Assembly (NCBI RefSeq): GCF_030272615.1
Contig: NC_081412.1
Coordinates: 27,297,001-27,361,000 of the forward strand
Source of the DNA: Cryptomeria japonica
Lineage: Eukaryota; Streptophyta; Pinopsida; Cupressales; Cupressaceae
DNA length: 64,000 bases
Reading direction: 5' to 3'
This document shows, piece by piece, positions 24,225 through 35,567 of this stretch (the stretch's first letter is position 1; each line of letters opens with the position of its first letter). A program made the translations under genes and the position numbers. The notes beneath the pieces were generated by a model. That model saw nothing but the letters and a program-made list of their open reading frames with translations. It had not been told where the DNA came from and made no database searches.

Positions 24225-24989
24225 TGTAATGTGCGGAAATAGGGTTCACTAGCTTAATGCATGCAAACTAGGCCTCTTTTTTCTTTTGATTACATTAAAA
24301 AGGAGAATGGTCCACTAAGCTCAAGATGGCTCAAGCATAAAGTGGATGCAATGGTCCTTCACTATTGAGTTGAAAGTGACTATACAAATTATAAGGAATA
24401 ATGAATGAATTAGGAGCAAGTAAGCTAAATTGACAATTTTCTACATGTACAGGAAGCCAATAGGATCAAAATCCAATTCCAAAAAAGTATGTGAAAGTAC
24501 AAATTGTAACTAACCAGCAATCCAAATTTCAAGAAAAAGTACAAGGACTTAGTTGCTCAGGGCACCCTACTCCTGCCAATTTCAGCTATATTAATTGTAG
24601 ATTGTAGATCTATATCTAACGATTATGCACCTCTTTTCGTAGCTTCATCACTTGTTCCTCAACACAAAAAATAGAGGAAATTATTGGGGAGATAGGGGTT
24701 TGCCTAGGTCAAACCCCAATTCAAGAATTAACCTTGTAATTGAATTGAATTGGAATCAAAATTGAAAGTGTGTTGTTAGATAGTAGAGGCTAGAACTGAA
24801 ATTGAAATGTCTATACCTTCATAGGCATTATTTGTGTCAAAACACTCATGAAGATGCTTGATGTTGACTTGTAGTTAAATTAGAAAGAGAAGATCAAGGA
24901 GGCCATTACAAATGCATAGATTTGCCATAAACTCCTATTCTTCAATGCCTTGATGCTTGATCTCTTGCTCTTAAAATAGAGTTTCATCC
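24225..24989 (-). repeat. Gypsy-A 5' LTR, truncated by Gypsy-B
   Basis: Starts TGTAATGTGCGG and follows the 3' LTR copy through the hairpin (24695-24717) to GTTTCATCC at 24989. There homology stops and the Gypsy-B LTR begins. The remaining 360 bp are not found in the window. Confidence 0.8.
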
Positions 24990-27531
24990 TATAGCATCCT
25001 AAATTGTGCTCCCTTACAATTTGGTCCACATTAGAGCCCTCATCTTAGAATTTATGTCTCAAATCCAAACTAGGACCTAATTATACTTATACCATTCAAT
25101 TATAGAATTCTTTCCTCTTTGTACATCACATGGCCCTTTTTTCTAGCCCTAAAATGGGGTAGGACTAGGGCATGACACCATGGTCCTCAATAGGACTAGG
25201 GCGTGGTACCTTGGTCCTCTCAAATGGGACCTTATATTGGCCCCTCCTAACAGTCACAATAAGCTAGTGGGAATTTGATCTCTATGTTCACCTATGTTGC
25301 AAAATTAAGATATTTTTTGATGGGCAAGTATTAAAGGAGGTCCATCCCTCTCATTCCATTATCGCATGATAACATGGAGAATCATAAGGCGTCTGATTAA
25401 TCCATATTTAAGAAATCACTCAAGCATTCATCATCAAGCATTTCTAGAGATCTTCACGATTGCATATTCTTGATTTACTCATTGTGGAGCAACATTACTG
25501 TTGGCAACAACAAGAAGGGAAACTGAGAGGGGGGGTGAATCAGTTTTCACCAGATTGAAACAATTAAGCACAATCTTAGATCTGGTCAACTACAACAAAA
25601 AGAAAGATAACAACAATAACAACACACATGACACCAATATTTTTGACGTGGAAAACCTGGTTAAGGGAAGATCCAAGGTGGGAACCTACCCACAATGAGA
25701 TGATACTCTGCAATAGTATGTGTAAATATTATAATGGGGAATGCACATGCATTCATGCACACTATCTAGAGCTCACTTCTCAAATTACAATAACCTAGAA
25801 GGGTCCAACCCTTAGGGAAGGTTCACTACCTTACAAAAAGATTCGGACTACAATACATAAAGAATGAACTACAAAAATACCATCTACTAATGCCTGATGA
25901 CAATTCCGATTAAGCTCAAATGTCTTCCCTTCACCAATCTCTGCTCACCACACCACACCGAAAGATGATTTCACTTGTTTGCACATACACCACTCTCTGA
26001 TAATGCAGACTCAACACCGATGATACCAAATTATATGAATATTACACCCATTTATATAGGTCATCAACCTTGACTACAAGGTCGGCCAAACCCATAGCAC
26101 CTAATTACAAAATTACATCACACGATACATAAATCAACCACTAGATCAATACAATGTCATAGACATCATAGCATGGACCTAAATCAACTTCTCAAACATG
26201 CACCACCTTCGGAAATCTTTCCAAGATCAACCGCAACATGTTACACCACCAAAATACTGCATAACATATCACTGAACCAAGAAGATCATCAAGAACTCGC
26301 ACAATAATCAATGCAGACCATCAAACAAAATAGGACATGATTAGGAAACACCAATAATCATGTTAGAACCATCCACAATAGTTGTACCAAAACCACTTAG
26401 GCAAATATCCATCGATCAACATGCTAATGTTCAAGAACACTCAACAACAACAACTTAGATAAAAAAGATAGCTTCTAGAGCACCGAATCATGAACCATTT
26501 GAAATGAAGATATAGATGAACATCCAAAACATTTTCCCAAATCCACAACACAAGATATAGTCATACTAGAGCTCACCGAATCAAATACCAGACTCTACCA
26601 GCCACCGAACAAAAAGACCAAACCTCAAACTGGATCAAATGATATGATCAAGTAGACTTCCAGATCACTGAAACCAATAGGAAATGAAGTATTCTAATAT
26701 CCCAAATAGATAAACCAACCAGATCAACTCACTGTAATCATCAGATTACCAAAATAATTCTCTGCAATACCAAAACACAAGAATATGTTGACATCAATGA
26801 CAATAACATATCCTAGTAGCAGCAATATCCAACACATTCATCATTCATATGCAAGATGTGTGTGTGATTAGGGTTGTATCATGTCCATGCCATTTAATAA
26901 AACATATGTGGTCATATTCAAGAAGCAAAGTGTCATTATCAATCATTACAAATCTGAGGTATATCTTTCCATCATTTATTTCAATATTTACAACATTTGA
27001 TTCAAGGTTAACTCCTAAACTGGGGTTTGACTTAGGCAAACCCCTATTTCCAACCTTTTTCCCCTTATTTATGTCTGCAAGGAATGGGTACATAGCTATG
27101 ATCTTTAGTATAAGCATTATTTACAGTGATGAATCGATCCCCCATTGGAGTGTGAAAAGTTTGGAGGACTAGGGCAACCACCACCACAGTCCCGAGATTT
27201 TAGGAGCTCTTTCTGGGAACAGGTCTAAATCTGCCTATATTTCTTAGATACAGGTTCATGGCTCAATGCTAACTATAGCTTACTATTTATGCATTTCTAA
27301 TTCAATTTTTAGCACTTTTACCCTAATTTTAGCAATTCAACTCACAAAAGAGGGTTTATTCATTCACATCATCAAAACCCCCAATCCAATTAGAATTCTC
27401 AATCCTAATCCTTGCTAGTTTGTGACTAGATCTATTGGATTGGAACCCTCTTTTGAATATGATTCTCTTTAAGTTATAAAATTAGTGGTTACTTCTTTCT
27501 ATGGTGGAAACACTAATTTTTCACCATTACA
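24990..27531 (+). repeat. Gypsy-B 5' LTR, split by solo LTR S1
   Basis: Starts TATAGCATCC at 24990 and ends ACCATTACA at 27531, where TTTTGGTGAA, a primer-binding site, begins. Net length without S1 is about 1,200 bp. It has a TATA-like ATATTTAAG at 25404-25412 and the clade hairpin GGGGTTTG...CAAACCCC at 27022-27044, inverted relative to Gypsy-A as expected for a plus-strand element. The interior after 27543 is not visible: Copia-D interrupts it, and the right side is lost at the 51313 breakpoint. Confidence 0.72.
25499..26834 (-). repeat. S1: copia-type solo LTR
   Basis: TGTTGGCAAC at 25499 to TCCAACA at 26834, 1,336 bp. It carries the copia block (GACGTGGAAAACC at 25648) and the G-run before TGAATCAG (25530 region). 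There is no internal region. The flanks are attac on the left and cattc on the right, an imperfect duplication, but the host Gypsy-B LTR is continuous across the site when compared with the 17.1-kb LTR remnant. Confidence 0.8.
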
Positions 27532-27541
27532 TTTTGGTGAA
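27532..27541 (+). promoter_or_regulatory. Gypsy-B primer-binding site
   Basis: TTTTGGTGAA directly after the LTR end TTACA. Copia-D starts two bases later, so the site was interrupted by that insertion. Confidence 0.6.
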
Positions 27542-27543
27542 AT

Positions 27544-27627
27544 TATTGGCAATATGCTGGATTTGTTTTAAGTGTTGTCATTGATGTCAACATTGTATCC
27601 CAGTTGGAGACTATCCTAGTTGGACCT
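27544..27627 (+). repeat. Copia-D 5' LTR, first 84 bp
   Basis: Matches the reverse complement of the Copia-B LTR end (35480-35567 and 49130-49215), starting TATTGGCAATATGCTGG. Interrupted at 27627 by the TG of Copia-B. Confidence 0.82.
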
Positions 27628-28166
27628 TGTTAGAATGTACTGATACCAGGAGTAAACTAAGAGGGGAGGTGGTGAATCAGTTTACTAACAGTATATAGAA
27701 CTAATGCATATCAATACCTTATAACCTAGAATACCAAGAAACCAACACAATGAAGAATATAACATGAAATCACAACACACAACACCAATATTTTGATGTG
27801 GAAAACTCAAAAAGGGAAAAACCACGGTGGGAAACCCTACCCAAAAATAGATGAATACTCTGTAGTAGTATTGTGAATAATTACAATAGGGTCTGCACTT
27901 GCAGAAAGGCCAACAACCTAGAGCACACTTCTCATCACAAAGGGAAGTCTCACTGACTTACATAAACATTAAACTAGAATCCGAAAAGAAATGAACTGTG
28001 AAAGTAGCATCTACTAATGCTTGATACAGTTCCGGTTAAGCATTGATGTCTTCTCTACAATACAAAACCTTTCCAACCTTCACTGGAATGATATGACTGT
28101 GTTCACACATAAACCTTTCTCTAATGATGTAGACATAACCATCGATAACCATAACTATCCTATTAC
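27628..28166 (-). repeat. Copia-B 3' LTR, segment 1
   Basis: Starts TGTTAGAATGTACTGATACC, matching 44236. Runs to the ATTAC target site (28162-28166) of Copia-C. Confidence 0.9.
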
Positions 28167-28926
28167 TATTGGCAAATGCACACTCTAATAAGAAATTGTA
28201 AGTGATTGAAGGTATTGTCATTGATGAAAACCTTACAATCATATGATACTGGCAGGCACCAACATCGGCAGACTCTACATCGGCATACGTTCACCGGCAC
28301 CGAAAAGATTGATTACCGACACCCTGACAGACATGATTTTATTTATTGCAAAATAAAATTAATTGTTATAAGGCTCATATATAAGTATGAGATCTTAGAG
28401 AACATTTGTAGATAGGATATGTGATGGATATTATGTGCGAATATTCAGGTAGATTGTAAAGTAAGGTTTATGATTATTGCAGAGCTTAAACCGGTACTGT
28501 ATCTGGCATAGTAGATGCCCTCTTGCAGCAGTACATCATCTTGGATTTGTATAATCCATTTTTGTAAGTCAGTGAGACTTCTCTTTTGTATTTAAGTAGT
28601 GAGCTTTAGGCAGTTGGCCTTCCTGCATGTACAGGCCCCTATTGTAACAATAATATTCACTTATTGGCTAGTAAGCGAATATTGTGGGTCACAAATCCCA
28701 CCGAGGTTTTTCCCACACCAGGTTTCCTCGCCAAAAATATTGTGTTATGGTGTGATTTATATGTTGTGGTTGTTGTTCATATTTACTGCATTAATTCTTG
28801 TTTACCGGTATACAGTTTTGGAATGCAATTCATTTAATAAGTTACGAAAATCAATAAACCGGTTCGATATCGATTCACCCCCCCCCCCCCCCCCCCCCCC
28901 TCTTAGTATCTTTGGGAATCCTAACA
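28167..28926 (+). repeat. Copia-C 5' LTR
   Basis: 760 bp, TATTGGCAAATG...CCTAACA; the first dinucleotide is TA where the 3' LTR has TG. TATA-like TGTATTTAAG at 28588-28597. The conserved copia block is at about 28700-28735 and a long C-run near the 3' end. Confidence 0.93.
28878..28900. repeat. Poly-C tract, 23 bases
   Basis: Uninterrupted C-run inside the Copia-C 5' LTR. The 3' LTR has 6 Cs at the equivalent place (34876-34881). Either slippage or a sequencing artefact. Confidence 0.9.
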
Positions 28927-28940
28927 ATTGGTATCAGAGC
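28927..28940 (+). promoter_or_regulatory. Copia-C primer-binding site
   Basis: ATTGGTATCAGAGC follows the LTR directly. TGGTATCAGAGC is the standard initiator-Met tRNA complement of plant copia elements. Confidence 0.93.
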
Positions 28941-28997
28941 CTGGTCCTCTATTTTCAAAATCCTAACAACTTGAGGAATATTCTGACACTGGTAGAG

Positions 28998-30071
28998 ATG
29001 GAAAACTTGAGGAAGCAATTGGAAACATCTCTTGCAGACTATGATGCAAAAAAGTTGAAAAATACGAAACTTGAAGATGATCTGAAGGCTGCACAGGAAA
29101 TCATTCAAGGACTTCAAAAGAATCTCACTATTGCTATGAACAAGAGAAGAGAACTTTCTGAGAAGATGCAAAGTGATGATGATGAGAAAGAAACTATTAA
29201 TGACCTTTTGAACAAGCTGAGACAAGAAAACAATACAATGAAGAATGAGATGCAAGATATGACTATGAGATTTTGTAAAGACATTGAAGATAGAAAGAAG
29301 AATTAAGATGAATTGGTTAGAAGACTCAATGATGTTGGAAATGAAAACACAAGACTCAGTCATGAAAATGATATGTTGAAGACAGATTTGATGCATACAC
29401 AAAATGACAAAACTAAACTCATGAGACAGAAAGGAATCTTGGAAAATGAGTTGGCTACTGCAAATCAACACAAGGAGAAACTTAAGAAAAGTTCAGAAGA
29501 AATTGATAACATGCTGAAGAATCAGAAACCTAATTGAGATACAGATGGCCTTGGCTTTGAAGTTGGTGAGAGCTCTGGTACTACAAACACCCATGATCAT
29601 AGTAAATTAGTAAGACAACCTAATGCTTACAAATTCAATGGGAAATGCTTTAACTGTAACAAGTATGGTCATAGAGAAAATCAGTGTAGATCTAGAAACT
29701 ATCAGAATAATAATGCACCCACCGGTCAATGCTCTAAATGCAACAAAATTGGTCATAACTTAGAAAACTGTAGAATGAATGTAAGATGTTATATTTGTGC
29801 AAGATTTGGACACTTATCTAATCAATGCAAAACACATACCGGCATAGGATATGGAAAAGCTATTCAGAAAAACAATGTGACTTGTTATGCTTGTAACAAG
29901 ATTGGACATATTGCAAAATTTTGTAGAAGTGAGACATCATTGGCCAATAACAAAGGACCCAATTTGAAAGGTAAAGAAAAGGTTGAAGAGGTAAAACACG
30001 AATTTTCAAAACAATGGATTAGAAACTCTGACATGAATGTTAGTGAAGCTATTCCTTCACTAGTAGAATAG
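28998..30071 (+). pseudogene. Copia-C ORF1: coiled coil plus four zinc knuckles
   Basis: A single frame from ATG 28998 (MENLRKQLET) to the stop at 30069-30071, interrupted by TAA 29304-29306 and TGA 29535-29537. The first 180 residues are heptad-rich coiled coil (Lys/Glu/Leu/Asn). Four CCHC knuckles follow: CFNCNKYGHRENQC (29646-29687), CSKCNKIGHNLENC (29730-29771), CYICARFGHLSNQC (29787-29828) and CYACNKIGHIAKFC (29883-29924). Spacing is C-x2-C-x4-H-x4-C throughout. This resembles the C-terminal half of some copia gag proteins, but the UBN2 capsid-like domain present in Copia-A and Copia-D is absent. A nucleic-acid-binding packaging role is inferred. Confidence 0.85.
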
Positions 30072-30399
30072 AGTATGACTCCACTGATAGGAGATTCTTC
30101 ATCTAACTAAAGAAAAACCTTTGGGGGTATGGCAACAAACTGTAAAATATGTTAATTTACCCTTGGTTGATGGTGAGAAGCTGGATTACTTCTTTACTGG
30201 CAGATGAGTTAAGTTTTGACTTAACTGGCAAGCATTAAATGTGGTAGTTGAAGGAAACAACATTATAAAGCAAGTGTTTTGGCTCTTTTTTCATTCACTA
30301 AGCATTCAAATCTCCAAAGAGCGCGAAAATCCCGAGCGAAGGCATCCACAATGAAAAGTGAAGCAAATCATCCAAGCAAATCATCCTAAAGGAAGATTA
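30072..30399 (+). other. Spacer between Copia-C ORF1 and ORF2
   Basis: Noncoding. The stretch near 30310-30350 is less AT-rich than its surroundings (GAGCGCGAAAATCCCGAGCG), unlike the rest of the element. It could be the 5' untranslated part of a captured gene. Confidence 0.4.
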
Positions 30400-33300
30400 A
30401 TGTATTTATAACTCTTGTTTCTTCCTCTGCACCTGAATTCATTACAAACCCTACTGTGATTGAAGTTATTAAGCACCCTAGACCCGTGTTCAAACTTATT
30501 CCCAAAATTGCAAAGAAAGATGATACCCTAGGAGCATTTTTGAAAATACCTAAGGGAGTAGTTTATGCTGAGGATCCTAGAATGTATATGCATTGTCATA
30601 TTGAGGAACTAGGAACTGAAGAAATAATGAACATGTATAAGACTATAATTTGTGATGAAAATGGAAATGCTAAACTAGAACACAAGATAGTGGAAACCCT
30701 AGGCTTTGTGGACATTCTCAACATCCCTAATTTTCCTAAGGATGTGATAAGGATTGTGCTAAGAAGAGTACATGGGGAGTTATTTTGGTTGGATTCTGTC
30801 CATAAGATTACCAAAGAGGCAGTTAGGGCAGTGACAAGCTTACCTTCCACTAGTAGCAGGCCTGATAAAACTAAAAAGGTTCCAAATGACACCGTGATGA
30901 CCCTAACCAATGCAACATTTGATAAAAGATCCCTAAGAGTCAACGATGTGAAGGACATCAATGTTAGATTTGTTAGCATGATTCTTGGTTATAAGGCTAC
31001 ACATGCAAACAGACTAAACTCTGTTTCCAGCTTATGTATCAAAAGTGCATATGACATGGTGAATAACAATGCAAGAATTGATCTATGTGAGTGGCTAAAA
31101 GATGAACTGATAGACAATTTGAACAAAATCAAAGGTGATAAGAAAGGAACTTTCAGATTTGGCAACCTGCTTGTGTGTTTAATGTTGTACATTACCAAAC
31201 AAGTTCCCGGTATTGGTAGGAAAGACTTTGTTTTTGATATACCTATAGGAAAACAACTTCTAGACATACTGAACAACATGGGAGATGATAGGGAGAAAAA
31301 CATAAATGAATATTTTCAAACTTTGAAAGAAAAGATTAAGACAAGAATAAGGCTATCTCAAGCAATTGTTGATAATTATCAAAAAGAGATGTTTTGTGAT
31401 AAAAAATGAAATTTGGATGGAGGTGGTTATCCCTAGGACTGTTTGGGTCACAGAGATGGGATATGAGGTAGATGAAAACATACTTGAAACCTATGTAAAA
31501 GCCCTCTTAGAAGAACCTAAGGAACCAACTGAGAAAGTTTTTGGCAATGTGAAGACCATAGAAAGAAAAATCTAATCTGAGAAAGGAATCAAGAAAAATG
31601 AACAAATAGTGACGAAGGGAGCAAGACAGGAAAAAGCAATAAAAGAGGATGTATTAAACAAAATTGGTATTAAGGAGAGCGAGTTGGAAGGACTACAACT
31701 GGAAACACATCTTTCATCGGTTGGTACTTCCTCGGACAGTGATATACCGGCTGAGTTCAAAAGGGTAGAAAGAAAAATAAAACCTTCGCCGGTACCCTCA
31801 CCTACACCCAGAAGGACAAGACAAAATCAACAAACAGTTAGGCCTCTGGCTAAGAAGTTAACACCAAAGAAAAGGAAAGAAAAACAAGTTATTCCACCTT
31901 TGGACAAACTTCTGAATGAGATAAGTGAGGATGGGAAATTGAAAAATATTAGCAAGTTGTATAACACACTTTCAAATGATGAAAAGGAGAGCATAGAAAA
32001 TAGTGTAATCTTACACTTAGACATCTATAAGAAATTTTTGATGGAGATTGTAGATGACATACCTAATGACTTGTACAGAAGATTAGAAGCTAGAAGGGTA
32101 GCTATTGTGGAATTAGATAAAAAGATAAAAATAGAGAAACTACTTGCAGTTCACCCAGTGAGCTCCACATAAGAGATTGATGAGTTGATCAGTGAGGGCA
32201 ACCGAATAGTATTTTCAACTGGTCACCAGCATGTTGCACTAATGGTAGGCAGATTAAATGAAATATCAGAAGAAATTGCAGATCAGTGGGATATATTTTT
32301 TGTTGAGAAAGAAAAACAAGAAAAGCTTAAAAGACAAAAGACTATCAAAGTGTACCAAAAAGATAAGGATAATGGGAAAGGTAAAGTAGGTGGACCTCCA
32401 AGCCTAAAGATAACTGATAACTTGCCCCCACCTCTTTCTGATACTCCACTAGTACAAACTATTGACACACAACTGGCAACAGAGAGTATGGAAACACCAC
32501 ATGAGGATACAAATCCTGATTTTGAGGTGCTATACACAATGAACATTGACACACAAGAAGTCAATATTGTAGTGGATAAGGAAACAACTGACAAAAGAGA
32601 TGTGGCAACTGAGCCACCAGCAGGAAATATTGGAGTTGAAAACATTGCAATTGGGGCAAAACAACAGACTGAAAAATCAAATGAACACCTAGACACAATA
32701 AAGGTAGAGACCACAGGTGTGCATACTGATGCATCTACTGAGCCACCGACAACTACTGAAACTGGAAAACCTACTGAGTCACTGACAGTAGACAATACAG
32801 AGGTAAACAAAGAAAAACCGGTAGTGGACACCACAGTAAAATCTTTAGAGGCACAAACAGAGACACCATCAGGAGAAGACACTGAGAAACCGGTAGAGCA
32901 ACAGGTCCATACTAAGAAAAACATTGAAAAACAGGCAGAGCAACAGGCTCCTTCACAAACAATGCCACCGACCACATCTGACAAGCCCAAGTCTTTGGTA
33001 GTAGAAATGCAAACTCAAACTGATCCTCCAGAAAAAGAGGAAAGCAAAGCTATCACTATCATTGGCAGATTACAGATTGTAAAAATAGTTGGACAGTCAT
33101 CTAGAACATCCATGACTGATTTTAGGCCAACAAATGTAACAGAGGTACTATTAGATTCAATAAAGAAAATAACAAAGTGCAATGCACAATCTTATAAGGC
33201 TATAGATGACACTTTACCAATTTTGAAGATGATAGCTCTAAAGTGTAAAATAGAAAATAAAGATTCTTTGAGCCAATTAGACACATTGTCTAAGTATATA

Positions 33301-33930
33301 ACTGGAAACCTAATAACACTGGATCAAATAAATGAAGACACCTTCAAAGAGAAAATGAATAAAGAGAAGGAAAAATTCTTTGAGGAAATAGTCAAGAATA
33401 ATAAGGAACAAATGGAAACCTTATTACCAGTATTAGGCAAGATAATTTTGGACTTCAAGAAATTGTATAGAAACATATGCAAAACAGACATTTTGATAAA
33501 AGATATAGATAAAGAGACCGACATAGCCCAAAAGAAAATAAATGATATTGCTGACAACTTGATAGGTTCATCAGATTCAATATCGGTAATTGAACAAGAA
33601 ATTGCAGGATTTGAAGGAAACATAGAAAAACTTGAGAAAGACAAGGAAAGGATAAAGTTTAAGGCAAAAGAACTTAAGTGCAGACTAAGTCCTAAACTGG
33701 ATATCCTCAGTTCTTTGAGAAAAGATATTTCTGAGGCTCTTGTTCCAAACTTAAGACACTGGAAGAGAAAATGCACACTCTCACCAGTACAATTCAGAGA
33801 ACGGAAGCAACCATAAAGGATAATGAGAGGTTCAACAACAATCTAAATTTTGCATTGGCGGAAATTTATCAGATTGTAACCAACCGGTTACAAGGATCAA
33901 GAAAGGAACTACACTCAATTGACATTGAAT
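30400..33930 (+). pseudogene. Copia-C ORF2: large cargo protein, family unknown
   Basis: About 1,170 codons in one orientation. An ATG at 30400 is just out of frame with the long frame, which is open from about 30402, so a small indel near the start is likely. A frameshift lies near 31395, TAA codons at 31573-31575 and 32170-32172, and another frameshift near 33750; otherwise it is open. Order: a globular N-terminal half (GELFWLDSVHKITKEAVRAV near 30774; FRFGNLLVCLMLYITKQVPG near 31155), a Lys/Glu-rich region, a Thr/Pro/Glu-rich low-complexity segment (about 32440-33000), then a predicted coiled coil (33340-33740). It has no retroelement enzyme motif. It occupies the place of pol. I recognise no named domain; similarity to the 17.7-kb and insert-G pseudogenes is suspected. 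Confidence 0.7.
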
Positions 33931-34117
33931 GACAACCTTTGTCATTGATGCCAAAGGGAGAGTAGTTGAGGATGGATGAGAAAAAGGATAACAGAAGAGA
34001 TCATCTACTCAGGGGGAGCACTCAATTTTGAAGCATACAGTTTTGGTAAGACAAATTTTGGACAACACTTTTGGATATGCTTTTTTGATTTTTCTCATGA
34101 GTGTTGCCATCAATACC

Positions 34118-34129
34118 AAAGTGGGAGAT
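34118..34129 (+). promoter_or_regulatory. Copia-C polypurine tract
   Basis: AAAGTGGGAGAT immediately before the 3' LTR, nearly identical to the tract of Copia-A. A second purine run AAAGGGAGAG lies upstream at about 33953-33962. Confidence 0.88.
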
Positions 34130-34907
34130 TGTTGGAAAATGCACACTCCAATGAGAAATTGTAAGTGATTGAAGGTATTGTCATTGGTGGCAACCTTACA
34201 ATTATATGCTACTGGCAGGCACCAGCACCGATAAACTCTACATCGGCATACGTTCATTGGTACCGAAAAGATTGATTACTGGCACCCTGACCGATAGGAT
34301 TTTATTTATTGCAAAATAAAATTAATTGTAATATCTTTTTGAAAGGGGACAAGGCATATGGTAATAAGGCTCATATATAAGTATGAGATCTTAGAGAACA
34401 TTTGTAGATAGGATATGTGATGGATATTATGTGCGAATATTCAGGTAGATTGTAAAGTAAGGTTTATGATTATTGCAGAGCTTAAAATGGTACTGGATCT
34501 AGAATAGCAGATGCCCTCTTGTAGCAATACAACATCTTGGATTTGTATAATTCACTTTTGTAAGTCAGTGAGACTTCTCTTTTGTATTTAAGCAATGAGC
34601 TTTAGGTAGTTGGCCTTCCTGCATGTGCAGGCCCCTATTGTAACAATAATATTCACTTATTGGCTAGTAAGCAAATATTGTGGGTCACAAATCCCACTGA
34701 GGTTTTTCCCACATCGGGTTTCCTCACAAAAAATATTGTGTTATGGTGTGATTTCTATGTTGTGGTTGTTGTTCTTATTTACTACATTAATTCTTGTTTA
34801 CCAGTATACATTTTTGGAATGTAATTCATTTAATAAGTTAAGAAAATCAATAAACCGGTTAGATACTGATTCACACCCCCCTTTCAGTATCTTTGGGAAT
34901 CCTAACA
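34130..34907 (+). repeat. Copia-C 3' LTR
   Basis: 778 bp, TGTTGGAAAATG...CCTAACA, followed by the ATTAC duplication. It retains a stretch of about 38 bp near 34333-34370 that the 5' LTR lacks. Confidence 0.94.
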
Positions 34908-34912
34908 ATTAC

Positions 34913-35567
34913 ATGAATGAGTCACCTATAAATACAAATCATCAACCTTATTGACAAGGTCGCCTAAACCCTAAACCCATAAACCCATAATTACATCATG
35001 TGATACCACCAGACCAATATTATGATTTACATTACATATCATGGACCTAAATCAAGTATTCAAACAATTATATGCACCAAGCATTCCACTAGGACCAAAA
35101 TCCAACATGCTTCACCAACCGGTAGAAACCCTTAGTGAAATAATAGAAATTTTAACTAGATCCAAATAGGACCATCATAACAACATGCCATCCAATGCAA
35201 AGTCACCAAATACTTAGGATATGATCAAGAAACACCTTCCGAATTATAGAAACCGATTCCATAAGCCGGACCCAAAATCCACTGCCCAAGTCACCAAATA
35301 ATGCATAGAGGTAAAGCTAACCGAGAGTGCCAGAAGCAAGTCGGTACTGGTAACTAAAAAAAGCGATAACAAACAAAGTGCTAAATCATGAACCAACAAA
35401 ATATATCAAGCATATAATCATCTGGAATAAGCATCCAAAACCGATTCCAAAGATCTAATCATACCGGATCAAAATCACAGCCGAAACCAAGAAGATCACC
35501 AAGACTAATCAGGATACAGTGTTGACATCAATGACAATACTTAACCAAATCTAGCATATTGCCAACA
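34913..35567 (-). repeat. Copia-B 3' LTR, segment 2
   Basis: Resumes exactly where segment 1 stopped, as shown by the 5' LTR counterpart around 44775, and ends GCCAACA at 35567. Confidence 0.9.

Larger units (their letters stand above)
18883..24989 (-). mobile_element. Gypsy-A: gag-only gypsy-type retrotransposon
   Basis: Minus-strand element with a left (3') LTR at 18883-20008 and a right (5') LTR from 24225, cut at 24989 by Gypsy-B. A purine tract (20009-20022) and a TGGTGAACC-type primer-binding site (24212-24224) adjoin the LTRs. The 4.2-kb interior holds gag remnants but nothing resembling protease, reverse transcriptase or integrase. This is the layout of non-autonomous gag-only (TR-GAG-like) gypsy elements, which use enzymes supplied by relatives. 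The Tat-like gag signature (GHDTEK) suggests the lineage. Confidence 0.8.
28167..34907 (+). mobile_element. Copia-C: non-autonomous copia-type element with cargo ORF
   Basis: Structurally complete, 6,741 bp, flanked by perfect ATTAC duplications (28162-28166 and 34908-34912). LTRs are 28167-28926 and 34130-34907, with a TTGGTATCAGAGC primer-binding site and an AAAGTGGGAGAT polypurine tract. A hand alignment of the LTRs gives roughly 7% divergence plus a gap of about 38 bp. The interior encodes a coiled-coil protein with four CCHC knuckles (28998-30071) and a second ORF of about 1,170 codons (30400-33930). No protease, integrase, RT or RNase H is present, so mobility must have relied on another copia element. 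Confidence 0.93.

Noticed and set aside
28599-29306. A long plus-strand open frame that starts inside the Copia-C LTR and runs through the poly-C tract
   Set aside because: The first 130 codons are LTR, including a Pro run read from the C-tract and the primer-binding site. The credible start is the ATG at 28998.
32283-32990. 235-codon minus frame opposite Copia-C ORF2
   Set aside because: Low-complexity Ser/Val/Cys shadow of the Thr/Pro-rich coding segment. No motif, and the opposite strand has better support.
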